Shown here one piece after another: positions 15,887-25,078 of a stretch of DNA of 57,469 nucleotides. Origin of the DNA: Ruminococcus sp. (GTDB lineage: Bacteria; Bacillota; Clostridia; Oscillospirales; Ruminococcaceae); the NCBI GenBank assembly GCA_017460665.1, contig JAFUAO010000104.1, positions 1-57,469 on the forward strand. The letters are read 5' to 3'. Position 1 is the first letter of the stretch, and the number at the start of each line of letters is the position of its first letter. Below the pieces are notes generated by a model, which was not told the origin of the DNA, searched no databases, and worked only from the letters and a program-made list of their open reading frames with translations. The translations under genes and the position numbers were made by a program.

Positions 15887-15932
15887 CGTATCTTTCCTCC
15901 GTACAATGCGACATTTTGCTCCGAATTGTTGG

Positions 15933-15983
15933 TTGACAGGTTTGCTTTTGATTGCTATAATATTATTATACAACACAGTGTTG
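15933..15983 (+). promoter_or_regulatory. Promoter and TetR operator of the HXXEE/SDR operon
   Basis: TTGACA (15,933-15,938), 17 bp, TATAAT (15,956-15,961), then the palindrome caacacagtgttg (15,971-15,983) over the expected start of transcription. Confidence 0.8.
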
Positions 15984-16012
15984 CATGATGTCAATAGAAA
16001 GGAGCCGATTAT

Positions 16013-16738
16013 ATGAAATTCTGGAATAGACATTGGTATGAAGCCGGGCTTTGTCCCGCAATCATCGCATTTGTGATCCTGATTGTCAACTGGGGGGATA
16101 TGTCCGTTCTCTTACGATTGAATATAATAAGCTTCATTGCGATGCTGTTACATCAATTTGAGGAATACCGTTTCCCAGGTGGGGAACCGGCGATCATGAA
16201 CCTTCTACTGCAAGAGAGTGATCAGCCGGACAGATTTCCGCTGAATCAGTTTTCTGCAATGTTTACAAACTGTCTGTTCAGCTATGTGATCTATCTGCTC
16301 CCTATCATTTTTCCGAATGTTATTTGTCTCGGGATCGCACCGATTTTGATGGGGATGATGCAGTTTATCGTTCATGGCATCATGACAAACAAAAAACTAA
16401 AATCAATCTATAATCCCGGTCTGGGTGCAGTCGTGCTGCTTCATATCCCTGTGGGTATCCTGTATATCAGACATATCACCGTAAATCATCTGGCAGGAGC
16501 AGGTACATGGATCATCGGTATCCTCTACACACTTGCAGCAACGGGCTTGATTTTAGGCTATATCACCTATTTCGGACTGTCTGACAGAAATACGAAATGG
16601 ATATTTGCACCGGAGGAAATGGAACGATTCCATGTATCCGAAAAGCTGAAAAGAAAGGGAATCGAAATACATCCCGGTGCAGAAGGCACCATGGTAAGCA
16701 AGATCAACAAGATGAAAGCAAGGAATCAGCAAAAATGA
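16013..16738 (+). CDS. HXXEE-domain integral membrane protein
   Basis: 241 residues with about six membrane helices. The family signature is HQFEE at the end of a helix (about residues 45-49). His and Glu also recur in later helices (MMQFIVHGIM and LLHIPVG). The biochemical role of the HXXEE family is not settled; the conserved polar residues in helices suggest a membrane enzyme or metal site. It overlaps the SDR start by ATGA, so the two are co-translated, and both lie behind a TetR-controlled promoter. Confidence 0.85.
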   Translation: MKFWNRHWYEAGLCPAIIAFVILIVNWGDMSVLLRLNIISFIAMLLHQFEEYRFPGGEPAIMNLLLQESDQPDRFPLNQFSAMFTNCLFSYVIYLLPIIFPNVICLGIAPILMGMMQFIVHGIMTNKKLKSIYNPGLGAVVLLHIPVGILYIRHITVNHLAGAGTWIIGILYTLAATGLILGYITYFGLSDRNTKWIFAPEEMERFHVSEKLKRKGIEIHPGAEGTMVSKINKMKARNQQK

Positions 16739-17688
16739 AGAAAGAACAGAAAACTGCAGATGGCTGGAATCCTGAGCATTTGCCGAGTCAAAAAGGGAAA
16801 AGTATTATCATAACAGGTGGGACAAGCGGTATCGGTTATGAATCGGCACTCGCACTTTGCAGCTGCGGAGCAGACGTGACGATTGCCGCACGCAATCCTG
16901 AAAAAGGGAATGCTGTGATCGGGAAAATTATATCTGCATATCCGGATAGTCAAATTCAATTTATGGAGCTTGATACATCTGATCAGAACAGCGTTCATTG
17001 CTTTTCAGAAAAATGGCTTACCGACAATAAGAGAATAGACACTTTGATATTAAACGCCGGTATATCAAATGTTCCAAATCGTGAGATAACTTCTGATGGG
17101 TTTGAAAGACAGCTTGCCACGAATTATCTTGGACATTTTGCGCTGACGGCAATGCTTTTTCCTGCCATGCAGGACTCGTCTGATGCTCGTATCATTGCTA
17201 CATCAAGTCTTGCTCATAAAAGAACAACTCTGAATTTAGATGATCTGCAATTAAAAGAGAGTTACACACCGATGAAGGGATATGCACAATCGAAATTAGC
17301 TGTATTGACATTTATACTGGAACTTGCGAGAAGATTAAAAGACAGCGGCTGTGATATAAAAGCGATTCCGATTCACCCCGGTGTTGCCGCTACGGATATT
17401 ACAAGAGGCGGTGACAAAGCAAGTCCAATTCGTCACCGTTTTGCCAAAACGATGTTTGGGATTATCGGTCAATCCGCAAAGCATGGTGCTTACCCGATAC
17501 TCTACGCCGCAACTTCCGAACAAGCTACAAGTGGAATATTCTACGGACCCTCGGGGGCAGGTGAACGAAAAGGCTTGCCTGCAAAAGCGAAAATCGCCCC
17601 GTTTGCCCAAGATCGAGAAACGGCAATCAGGCTATGGGACGAGTCTGAAAAACTGACAGGAGTATCATTCTTATTAACTTCATCGTAA
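16735..17688 (+). CDS. Short-chain dehydrogenase/reductase (SDR)
   Basis: 317 residues. It has the Rossmann cofactor motif TGGTSGIG (27-34), an Arg after beta-strand 2 (AARNPEKG) suggesting NADP(H), the NAG motif (ILNAGIS), the catalytic Ser (IATSSLAH) and YAQSK (Tyr, Lys). The overall shape is like the retinol-dehydrogenase/WW-oxidoreductase type of SDR. The start ATG overlaps the TGA of the HXXEE gene. With the membrane HXXEE protein it may act on a hydrophobic substrate. A truncated cupin gene follows immediately. Confidence 0.9.
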   Translation: MKKEQKTADGWNPEHLPSQKGKSIIITGGTSGIGYESALALCSCGADVTIAARNPEKGNAVIGKIISAYPDSQIQFMELDTSDQNSVHCFSEKWLTDNKRIDTLILNAGISNVPNREITSDGFERQLATNYLGHFALTAMLFPAMQDSSDARIIATSSLAHKRTTLNLDDLQLKESYTPMKGYAQSKLAVLTFILELARRLKDSGCDIKAIPIHPGVAATDITRGGDKASPIRHRFAKTMFGIIGQSAKHGAYPILYAATSEQATSGIFYGPSGAGERKGLPAKAKIAPFAQDRETAIRLWDESEKLTGVSFLLTSS

Positions 17689-17834
17689 GCGGAGAGGGTA
17701 TCGCAATCTGTGACGGCAAGGAAGAAAAGCTGTCGGCAGGAGTGTGTCATTACTGTCCTGACGGGCAGGAGCATAGTATCATGAATACAGGGAATGAGGA
17801 CTTGGTGCTGTATACTGTGGTGCATAATAAGTGA
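17689..17834 (+). pseudogene. C-terminal cupin-domain remnant
   Basis: Beginning at the SDR stop, in another frame and without a start codon, the sequence reads SGEGIAICDGKEEKLSAGVC, then HYCPDGQEHSIMNTGNEDLV, ending VVHNK and a stop. This is the second half of a small cupin (double-stranded beta-helix). The 5' half has been lost, so this was joined to the SDR gene by deletion. A terminator follows directly. Confidence 0.7.
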
Positions 17835-17839
17835 ATAGA

Positions 17840-17864
17840 CCGCCCCTGAATAGCTCAGGGGCGG
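17840..17864 (+). terminator. Terminator after the SDR/cupin region
   Basis: ccgcccctga (17,840-17,849) pairs with tcaggggcgg (17,855-17,864), followed by cttgtg; the T-run is weak. Confidence 0.65.
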
Positions 17865-18038
17865 CTTGTGTGAGTCAATCCCAAATTCTGTGTAAACTAA
17901 AAATAGTGCAATAGAAAAGCGTATGATGAGACCGATTGTGAGAGCTGTCGGTCTTATCTGCAGAGACTCCGAAAAAAAGTCTGTAAAAAAGTCAGCAAAC
18001 TGTGGTAAAATAGAAATAACACAGGAGGTTGATTATTA

Positions 18039-19265
18039 ATGGGAAGACGAAAAAGAGAACCGATGAGTGAAGGAAAGAAGAACATCATAGGAATGCTGCT
18101 TGAGGAATACGACATCAAGTCGGCAAAGGATATTGAAGACGCCCTCAAAGACCTTCTCGGAGGAACGATCCAGGAAATGCTTGAGTCGGAAATGGACGAG
18201 CATCTAGGATATCAGGAGTATGAGCGTTCCGACAATCCCGATTATCGCAACGGTAAGAAAACCAAGAAGATTCGCGGCAACTTCGGAGAAACCGAAATCG
18301 AAGTACCGCAGGATCGTGACGGCAGTTTTGAACCAAAGGTCGTAAAAAAGCGTCAGAAGGACATCTCAGGTATCGAGCAGAAGATAATATCGCTGTACGC
18401 TAAAGGCATGACTACACGGCAGATAAGCGAAACTATCGAGGATATCTACGGCTTTGAAGTCAGCGACGGTATGGTATCCGATATCACAGACCGCCTTCTT
18501 CCGCAGATAGAGGACTGGCAGAAGCGTCCTCTTGACGAAGTATACCCGATAGTGTTCATAGATGCTGTACATTTTTCTGTTCGTGATAACGGTCAGATAC
18601 GGAAACTTGCGGCGTATGTGATACTTGCAGTAAGCATAACAGGTCACAAGGAAGTTTTGTCCATACATATCGGTGAAAACGAGAGCGCCAAGTACTGGCT
18701 TGGCGTTCTGAATGAGCTGAAAAATCGCGGAGTTAAGGACATTCTAGTCATCTGCGCCGACGGTCTTACAGGCATGAAAGAAGCCGTATCAGCGGCGTTC
18801 CCGCAGACTGAACTCCAGCGCTGCATCGTTCATCAGGTAAGAAACACGCTGAAATACGTCGGCGAGAAGAATAAAAAAGAATTCGCAAATGACCTGAAAA
18901 CGATCTATCATGCACCTTCCGAGGACGCAGCCCTTGAAGCTCTTGATCGTGTCACCGAGAAATGGGAGGGCGAATACCCCAACGCTATGAAGAGCTGGTA
19001 CAAGAACTGGGACGTAATATCGCCAATTTTCAAGTTCTCATCCGACGTCAGAAAGGTCATTTATACCACCAACGCCATCGAAAGCCTGAACAGCGGATAT
19101 CGCCGTCTGAACAAGCAGAGAAGCGTATTTCCGAGCGATACGGCGCTCCTGAAGGCTCTGTATCTGGCGACGCATGAGATAGCTAAAAAGTGGACTGTGC
19201 CGCTCAGAAACTGGGGCAGAGTCCTAGGAGAGCTTGAGATCATGTATCCCGACAGGCTCGGCTGA
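18039..19265 (+). CDS. IS256-family (mutator-type) transposase
   Basis: 408 residues, full length for the family. The DDE catalytic core shows the first Asp in YPIVFIDAVHF, the second in VICADGLTGMKEA, the C/H motif CIVHQVRN, and the Glu in YTTNAIESLNSGYRR. The N-terminus (LLGGTIQEMLESEMDEHLGY) matches Transposase_mut proteins. AGGAGG lies before the ATG. No frameshift is seen, so it may be active. Confidence 0.97.
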   Translation: MGRRKREPMSEGKKNIIGMLLEEYDIKSAKDIEDALKDLLGGTIQEMLESEMDEHLGYQEYERSDNPDYRNGKKTKKIRGNFGETEIEVPQDRDGSFEPKVVKKRQKDISGIEQKIISLYAKGMTTRQISETIEDIYGFEVSDGMVSDITDRLLPQIEDWQKRPLDEVYPIVFIDAVHFSVRDNGQIRKLAAYVILAVSITGHKEVLSIHIGENESAKYWLGVLNELKNRGVKDILVICADGLTGMKEAVSAAFPQTELQRCIVHQVRNTLKYVGEKNKKEFANDLKTIYHAPSEDAALEALDRVTEKWEGEYPNAMKSWYKNWDVISPIFKFSSDVRKVIYTTNAIESLNSGYRRLNKQRSVFPSDTALLKALYLATHEIAKKWTVPLRNWGRVLGELEIMYPDRLG

Positions 19266-19271
19266 GCTGCC

Positions 19272-19324
19272 GGATATCAGCCTGTTTCCATTCCGCTGCG
19301 CTCCATTCCAGCAGGCTGATATCC
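19272..19324. repeat. Long inverted repeat downstream of the transposase
   Basis: ggatatcagcctg pairs perfectly with caggctgatatcc around 27 bases. It follows the transposase stop and probably ends its transcript or blocks read-in. Confidence 0.7.
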
Positions 19325-19332
19325 AAAGAACC

Positions 19333-19361
19333 TTGACAAATTGCAGTATCCATTGTATACT
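19333..19361 (+). promoter_or_regulatory. Strong outward promoter near the right end of the IS
   Basis: TTGACA (19,333-19,338), 17 bp, TATACT (19,356-19,361). Within 15 bases of the start site a hairpin follows (agcggct / agccgct) and then cgtttttatc. It could make a very short RNA or drive read-through to the right. The genes on the right face the other way. Confidence 0.6.
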
Positions 19362-19428
19362 GTAAAAAATCGAAGCGGCTAATTTTTCAAGCCGCTCCCA
19401 TATATCGTTTTTATCACAGTTTTTGAAT

Positions 19429-19506
19429 TTACAGAGATTTTTTCACAGAGCCTATCTGCATATCTTCATCGTAGTTTTTCGCATCTAATAACAGCTGTCT
19501 ATTCAT
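19429..19506 (-). pseudogene. N-terminal stub of a gene cut by the IS
   Basis: GGAGATAA precedes an ATG (19,506) opening MNRQLLLDAKNYDEDMQIGS. The natural sequence ends where the IS right repeat begins, and the frame stops inside the repeat at 19,429. The beginning resembles some NUDIX proteins, but this is weak. The rest of the gene is not on the other side of the IS, so DNA was also lost there. Confidence 0.5.
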
Positions 19507-19591
19507 GATGTTATCTCCTGACTTTCAAGAAATTATACTTCATCTATTCTACTCTATCACACAAGCCTTAATTATACCTTAAAACAATACG

Positions 19592-19643
19592 AACAAAAAG
19601 AGTGCCATACACCACACACATTGTGTACGACACTCTTTTTGTT
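19592..19643. terminator. Bidirectional terminator
   Basis: aacaaaaagagtg (19,592-19,604) pairs with cactctttttgtt (19,631-19,643), with an inner tacac/gtgta stem. A-run and T-run are built into the arms, so it works both ways. It separates the IS region from the hydrolase locus. Nothing else is seen in 19,644-19,803. Confidence 0.8.
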
Positions 19644-19803
19644 ATAGCCCGCTGTATAGGTCTTTACATAATAATTGTTGAAAAACTTCTATATTAGTAC
19701 CGAATTAAAAGATACATCTGCTTTTTTGATTTATCCCTTACATTTTTTATCAGACCGATCGTTGAAAATGTGCAGAGTTCAGCATTTGGAGTTATCTGGG
19801 ATC

Positions 19804-21180
19804 TCAGCCTTTTTCGATCAAAAGTCTCCTCATCATTACCAGATCGAATACATCGAGCTTTTCGTCATTACAAAGATCGGCAGCCTGCCAGTCTGCAAGC
19901 ACGGTATCCGGTGTGCCAAGCAGCCACCTCTGTAACAGTACAACATCTGAAACATTAAATGAGCTGTCTCCGTTCACGTCGCCTTTAACTTTTTCGGGAG
20001 CTTTCTGACGCTCAGGGCGGTATTCTTCAATGTAAGATACGAAATTCTCATGAAGCTGCCTGTCTATTAGCTGACAAGTTCCACGGTTATAATGGAGATT
20101 CGTCGTGTCCCAGAGCATGGGGCAGATTCCCTTGCGTTTCAGCGCTTCCTCACATACCGCTGACAGATAGCGTCTTACAGATTCAGGCTCCTTATTTCTG
20201 GTAGGACAGCCGAATTCACCGATTATAACAGGTATGCCCTTGTCCACGAATGCCGGCACCAGCATATCTATCTCTTTTGCAAGCTGTGCGTACTCAGCAT
20301 CACTTCCCCATGTATATGATGATTTTCCCCAATCCGCATCCTCTTCGAGAATTGCAAATGTAGATGGTGAATAATAGTGTACCGAGACTGCACAGCGTTC
20401 CGCAGGGTCATCCGGCATTTCAAACAGTGGGTCACAGGTCAGATCAATAGCCGTGAAGTAACCCGAAATAAGCAGATGACGCTTGGCGTTATTTCCGCCG
20501 GAAGCTCTGACCAGATCAACAAAAGCCTGATTGACCTCATTACAGTACGCATACGCACGGTTCTTGTCACCATTTTGTGACCACTGATTCCATATATCGT
20601 TCCAGCCAAGGTCTTCATTCTGTGACTCGAAAATGAGCTTGTCACCGTAGTCTGCAAACTCATCGCATATCTGCGACCAAATGGTGGTATACTTTTTCAT
20701 CACATTATCGTGGTCATTGGGAAGATCACCCATCCAGCCGCCGTCCCAGTGCTGATTGACGATAACATACATATCCGTGTCCAGTGCCCAGTCAATGACC
20801 TGATGCACCCTTGCCATATATTCTGCATTGACTGTGTAAGTACCGTCGTCGTTCATCATGTTCGACCACGCAACAGGCACTCTCAGAGCGCCGAATCCCT
20901 CGTCTGCATAGCCCTGTATCATCGCCTGTGTAATTGTGGGACTTCCCCATGCAGTTTCATATGAATTTGGCGTGCCGTCACCCCACTGCTTTATCCAGTC
21001 ACCGCTGGATTCAAATGTGTTGCCGAGGTTGATACCGATACCCATATCCTCGACGATCTCCATTGTTGTCATATCACGCATTACTCCGCTATCCTTTGCT
21101 AAAACATTTATTGGCGTACTGTTAAAAGCCATCAGTCCAAAGACTGCCGATGAAAAGGCTGCAAGCTTTTTACGTAACAT
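19804..21180 (-). CDS. Secreted GH5 endoglucanase-like enzyme with C-terminal dockerin
   Basis: 458 residues. A signal peptide (about 1-28) leads to a GH5 barrel. It starts with GIGINLGNTFES (47-58). The acid/base is E189 (FESQNED) and the nucleophile E322 (IIGEFG). GH5 enzymes of this type cut beta-1,4-glucan or related hemicelluloses. The usual NEP at the acid/base is NED here. Residues about 397-458 are a dockerin (GDVNGDSSFNVSDVVLLQRW, then LCNDEKLDVFDLVMMRR) for cellulosome attachment. It is divergent from the PL11 gene. The promoter is at 21,260-21,288. Confidence 0.92.
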   Translation of the reverse strand: MLRKKLAAFSSAVFGLMAFNSTPINVLAKDSGVMRDMTTMEIVEDMGIGINLGNTFESSGDWIKQWGDGTPNSYETAWGSPTITQAMIQGYADEGFGALRVPVAWSNMMNDDGTYTVNAEYMARVHQVIDWALDTDMYVIVNQHWDGGWMGDLPNDHDNVMKKYTTIWSQICDEFADYGDKLIFESQNEDLGWNDIWNQWSQNGDKNRAYAYCNEVNQAFVDLVRASGGNNAKRHLLISGYFTAIDLTCDPLFEMPDDPAERCAVSVHYYSPSTFAILEEDADWGKSSYTWGSDAEYAQLAKEIDMLVPAFVDKGIPVIIGEFGCPTRNKEPESVRRYLSAVCEEALKRKGICPMLWDTTNLHYNRGTCQLIDRQLHENFVSYIEEYRPERQKAPEKVKGDVNGDSSFNVSDVVLLQRWLLGTPDTVLADWQAADLCNDEKLDVFDLVMMRRLLIEKG

Positions 21181-21259
21181 ATTATTACCTCCCTTTTGAA
21201 ATATAAGATACTAAACAGACTCTAAGAATAAGCGGCATCACCTGATCCCTCTTACTCGA

Positions 21260-21288
21260 ATTATAATGCCTCGCAGCCAAAAAGGCAA
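21260..21288 (-). promoter_or_regulatory. Promoter of the GH5-dockerin gene
   Basis: On the minus strand TTGCCT (21,283-21,288), 17 bp, TATAAT (21,260-21,265). The start codon is 79 bases further. The remaining divergent spacer to 21,469 likely holds the PL11 promoter (TTGTCA near 21,367, tatgtt 18 bases on, weak). Confidence 0.7.
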
Positions 21289-21469
21289 TGATGAAATGAG
21301 TTATAAACATTACAAATCACGTATTAATACAGCAGATTACTGATTTCATCATATTTTATCCTCGATTTGTCATTGTATAGAACAGAACTGTATGTTAGAA
21401 TGTTTGCAATAGGCAGATGCCTGCTTAATAAGGAACGTGATAAAATGAATATCGAAGGAGGAATCACAA

Positions 21470-23965
21470 ATGAAGCTCAGACTTAAAAAGACAGCTGCAC
21501 TGTGCGCAGCAATGCTGATGACCTGTAATGCAGGGCAAACTCTGCTTCCTGCAAATGCTGCTTACGGCGAGGGCGGCAACGGTGTCGGCATAATGGAGTA
21601 CCTCGACCGCGGTATCTACGCAGTCAAGTCCGGAAACGGTATGTTCGTAAGCTGGCGCTGGAATGCGGACGATGCTGATGATGCGGAGTTCCGGTTGTAT
21701 CGTGACGACCAGCTCATCTACACAAGCACCTCCGGCAAGGCAACAAGCTATCAGGACAACGGCGGCAATGTCAACTCAAAATACCGCGTAGACACAGTCG
21801 AGAACGGCAATGTTACCGGTTCTCAGGAGTGCAAGTTCAGCTCCGGTACACAGTATTTCGACATACCGCTGAAAAAGCCCGGCAATCAGTATTCAGCGAA
21901 CGACTGCTGTGCAGGAGATATTGATGGCGACGGTCAGTATGAGATATTCCTGAAATGGGAGGGCGCTTCCAAGGACAACTCGCAGGACGGTGTGACCGAT
22001 CTTGTATACATTGACTGTTACACTCTTGAGGGAGAAATGCTCTGGCGAGTAAATCTCGGAAAGAATATCCGCGCAGGTCAGCACTACACTCAGCTTTGCG
22101 TTGCGGATTTCGACTGCGACGGCAAGGCAGAGCTCATTACCAAAACCGCTGACGGAACAGTTGACGGACAGGGCAAAGTCATAGGCAATGCAAATGCGAA
22201 TTATGTCACAAGCGCAGGCAGGATACTCGAAGGTCCTGAGTTCATCACTCTCTTTGACGGTATGACCGGCGCGGCACTTGATACGATAGATTTCCCCGTA
22301 CCGAGAGGGAAAATTTCCGACTGGGGTGACGGATACGCCAACCGCTGCGACCGCTTCAACAGCGGTATCGCATACCTCGACGGCGTACACCCGAGCGCGA
22401 TATACGGCAGAGGCTACTACACAAGGCTGACGTGGTCGGCATTCGATGTTGTGGACAAAAAGCTCAGCACGCGCTGGGTATTCGATACGGGAAACAATAA
22501 CAAGGCTCCCGGCTACGGCTGCGGAAATCATCAGGTAATGGTGGCTGATGTCGATAACGACGGCAAGCAGGAGGTACTCACCGGCTCTAACTGTATTGAT
22601 GACGACGGTACTCTGCTCTGGACGACAGGTTTGGGTCACGGAGACGCTATGCACGTTGCAAAATTCTTCCCTGACCGTGAAGGTGTGCAGGTGTGGATGT
22701 GCCATGAGGAAAGTCCGTGGGGCTGTTCACTGATAGACGGAGCTACAGGTAAGATCATCTTTCATCAGGACGGCGGCAAGGACACGGGACGCTGTGCCGC
22801 CGGCAATATCTGGGCGGGCAATAAAGGCTCGGAGTTCTGGGGCGCTCACTCGGGAGATATGTTCAACGGTGCCGGTCAGAAGATAGCCGGTATACGTCCG
22901 GCGATGAACTTCCTTATTTACTGGGACGGCGACCTTGAGCGTGAAATTCTGGACTACGGCGATGTTCAGAAGATGACATCGGCGAATAAAACAGAAAAAA
23001 TTTTCGTCGCCGACGGCTGTGCCGCAAACAACGGTACAAAGGCTGTTCCCTGCCTCACTGCCGACCTTTTCGGCGACTGGCGTGAGGAGCTGCTGATGAG
23101 GACGAACGACAGCAGCGCTCTCCGTGTTTGGTGTACTGCGTCGCCCACTGAGTACCGCATAACTACTCTCATGCACGATATGCAGTACCGCGCACAGGAC
23201 GGCTGCGAGCAGAGCTCCTACAATCAGCCTCCGCATACGAGCTTCTATCTTGGCTCAGACGGTACACTCCCCGAACGCCCCGATGTAAAGCTCAACAATA
23301 CGGCACAGCCCTACACTCCGCCCGTACCTGTTGTTATCAGCGGCAGGTATATCAACGACCTGAAGGTCAAGGACACAGCTAATAAGAACAGCTGGAAAAT
23401 AGCTGAGCAGCCGGCAGATATCGGAAGTGTAGTGTTCGGAGACAGAGAATACAAATACACCGAGCTCCCGGAAAGGCTAAAAGGCGCGGAGGTGCTCGAA
23501 AGTGCGTGTGGCTCAAAGAATACAGACGCAGAGCTTGCGGAGTTCAATGCGGCTGAGAAGATAGACGTATATGTGCTTCTCGATACACGCGTGGAGACTG
23601 CTCCCGATTGGCTTGGCGGCTGGACTAAAACATCTATGACAGCAAAAACTGATAATGATGTTACATTTGCAGTTTACTCAAAGACATTTGAAGCTGATGA
23701 AACAGTAACGCTCGGGACAAACGGTATGTCCGGAAATGTTGTGAACTATACCGTCATGGTACAGGCTTTTGAGGAGAATAAATCAGTAAGAGGCGACGTG
23801 AATGCTGACGGAGCATTTAATGTTTCAGATATTGTACTGCTTCAGAGGTGGCTGCTCGCAGTTCCGGATACACACCTTGCTGATTGGAAAGCAGGTGATC
23901 TCTGTGAGGACGGCAGACTTGATGTTTTCGACCTCTGTCTTATGAGAAGAGAGCTTGTTTACTAA
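21470..23965 (+). CDS. Secreted PL11 rhamnogalacturonan lyase with C-terminal dockerin
   Basis: 831 residues. A signal peptide (1-31) is followed by a PL11 beta-propeller (about 38-620). Marks of the family are LDRGIYAVKSGNGMFVSWRW, repeated Ca-binding loops such as GDIDGDGQYEIFLKWEG and ADFDCDGKAELITKTADGT, and GNHQVMVADVDNDGKQE. PL11 enzymes cut the rhamnose-galacturonate backbone of rhamnogalacturonan I by beta-elimination. Then come a beta-rich region (about 625-765) and a dockerin (GDVNADGAFNVSDIVLLQRW; LCEDGRLDVFDLCLMRRELV). GAAGGAGG lies before the ATG. The catalytic domain is a paralogue of the C-terminal half of the protein at 25,079. It is followed by an AraC gene. Confidence 0.95.
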   Translation: MKLRLKKTAALCAAMLMTCNAGQTLLPANAAYGEGGNGVGIMEYLDRGIYAVKSGNGMFVSWRWNADDADDAEFRLYRDDQLIYTSTSGKATSYQDNGGNVNSKYRVDTVENGNVTGSQECKFSSGTQYFDIPLKKPGNQYSANDCCAGDIDGDGQYEIFLKWEGASKDNSQDGVTDLVYIDCYTLEGEMLWRVNLGKNIRAGQHYTQLCVADFDCDGKAELITKTADGTVDGQGKVIGNANANYVTSAGRILEGPEFITLFDGMTGAALDTIDFPVPRGKISDWGDGYANRCDRFNSGIAYLDGVHPSAIYGRGYYTRLTWSAFDVVDKKLSTRWVFDTGNNNKAPGYGCGNHQVMVADVDNDGKQEVLTGSNCIDDDGTLLWTTGLGHGDAMHVAKFFPDREGVQVWMCHEESPWGCSLIDGATGKIIFHQDGGKDTGRCAAGNIWAGNKGSEFWGAHSGDMFNGAGQKIAGIRPAMNFLIYWDGDLEREILDYGDVQKMTSANKTEKIFVADGCAANNGTKAVPCLTADLFGDWREELLMRTNDSSALRVWCTASPTEYRITTLMHDMQYRAQDGCEQSSYNQPPHTSFYLGSDGTLPERPDVKLNNTAQPYTPPVPVVISGRYINDLKVKDTANKNSWKIAEQPADIGSVVFGDREYKYTELPERLKGAEVLESACGSKNTDAELAEFNAAEKIDVYVLLDTRVETAPDWLGGWTKTSMTAKTDNDVTFAVYSKTFEADETVTLGTNGMSGNVVNYTVMVQAFEENKSVRGDVNADGAFNVSDIVLLQRWLLAVPDTHLADWKAGDLCEDGRLDVFDLCLMRRELVY

Positions 23966-23986
23966 AAATAATGATCTGCTTTGCTA

Positions 23987-24072
23987 TTGAAAAAACGTTT
24001 ATAATATGTTATAATGAATACAGAGTTATAGAAATGTCCTTGCAGTGAGCAAACTTACGATACGCTCACTGC
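23987..24072 (+). promoter_or_regulatory. araC promoter and leader hairpin
   Basis: TTGAAA (23,987-23,992), 17 bp, TATAAT (24,010-24,015). The 5' leader holds a 9-bp hairpin, gcagtgagc (24,042-24,050) with gctcactgc (24,064-24,072), 24 bases before the ATG. The hairpin can also end transcripts from the PL11 gene, although no T-run follows. Confidence 0.65.
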
Positions 24073-24096
24073 ATTGGTATCAAAGCAGGTGATATT

Positions 24097-24891
24097 ATGA
24101 AGTTCAAAAACGCAGGATATAACTGGCATTACTGCGCTCCGTATTACATATCTCACGATAAAGATGAAGACGAAAACATTATCTATTTTTTTCACACTCC
24201 GGCTGTACTTACGGTATCCGGCAGGGAGTATTCTGTTGACTATGGAAATATAGTTATTATCAAAAAGGGTGAGCCTCATTCGGTAACTTCATCTACCGGT
24301 TTTTATATGCTTGACTGGGTGTCTTTTTCCCTTGATAAGAATGACATAAATGTGCTGAACTCACTTTTTCTGCCGTTCAATGAAATAATGGATCTGAGAT
24401 ACCCCGATACCATGTCAAACATGGTGATGAACATGTGTCTGATAATGAAAATAGAGAACACTAATAATGATGCGACTCTGGTACAGCTTTTGACGGCAGC
24501 TTTTTTCTGTATTTCCTCGCTCAGACAGGATTCAGAAGATCTGTCCAGGCTGAAAATAGCTCACCCGGAGATCCTGAAGCTCAGAAGAAAGATCTTTGAG
24601 GAGCCGCAGCTTGATTGGACGATAGAATCAATGTGCAGAGAAACTCTCATTTCTGCCTCAATGTTGCAAAAACTTTATAGAATGTTTTTTGATGTGAGCT
24701 GTAAGGAGGATGTTATAGCAAGCCGGATAAGTCATGCAAAGCACCTTCTTATTTCCACCAATGACAGCATTGCGGAGGTTGCAGAAAAATGCGGTTTCAA
24801 TTCCTATTCTCATTTTTCGCGCACCTTCAAAAAACAGATGCTGCGTTCTCCGCTTGAATTCAGACACGAGTACGACATATATCCAAGATAA
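24097..24891 (+). CDS. AraC-family transcriptional regulator
   Basis: 264 residues. An N-terminal cupin-like sensing part includes HTPAVLTVSGREYSVDYGNI and IKKGEPHSV. The C-terminal two-helix-turn-helix domain includes SIAEVAEKCGFNSYSHFSRT and FKKQMLRSPLEFR. Regulators of this build usually sense a sugar and activate nearby hydrolase genes. It lies between two PL11 genes and is a paralogue of the AraC at 33,206, with the same length and the same start (MKFKNAGYNW against VKINNIGYNH). It probably controls the pectin locus. Confidence 0.92.
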   Translation: MKFKNAGYNWHYCAPYYISHDKDEDENIIYFFHTPAVLTVSGREYSVDYGNIVIIKKGEPHSVTSSTGFYMLDWVSFSLDKNDINVLNSLFLPFNEIMDLRYPDTMSNMVMNMCLIMKIENTNNDATLVQLLTAAFFCISSLRQDSEDLSRLKIAHPEILKLRRKIFEEPQLDWTIESMCRETLISASMLQKLYRMFFDVSCKEDVIASRISHAKHLLISTNDSIAEVAEKCGFNSYSHFSRTFKKQMLRSPLEFRHEYDIYPR

Positions 24892-24979
24892 TATTATGCT
24901 GTCCGTATTGCTGCGGACAGCTTTTTTCTGTCGCATTACCGGTTTTATCATAAAAGAAATGGATTACATCATTCTCATT

Positions 24980-25011
24980 ATGTGATTTCTATGATAAAAT
25001 AAAATCACATA
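24980..25011. promoter_or_regulatory. Palindromic site upstream of the CE12/PL11 gene
   Basis: tatgtgattt (24,980-24,989) faces aaatcacata (25,002-25,011). A possible -10 (taaaat) lies between the arms. It ends 67 bases before the start codon and is a candidate activator or repressor site. Confidence 0.5.
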
Positions 25012-25078
25012 AATCAGAAACAATTTCGCAATAAACTCATGGCAGGCTCTTATTGCGTACAGAATTGGAGGGAATGAT

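Larger units (their letters stand above)
17882..19445 (+). mobile_element. IS256-family insertion sequence
   Basis: It contains one transposase gene. Imperfect terminal inverted repeats are recognisable: left ccaaattctgtgtaaacta near 17,881-17,899, right (reverse complement) aaaatctctgtaaattca near 19,423-19,441. The right end interrupts a leftward gene (19,429-19,506). Exact ends and target duplication were not resolved. Confidence 0.8.

Noticed and set aside
21181-21469. Riboswitch upstream of the PL11 gene
   Set aside because: No stable aptamer-like fold or terminator is seen in the leader; only divergent promoters are supported.
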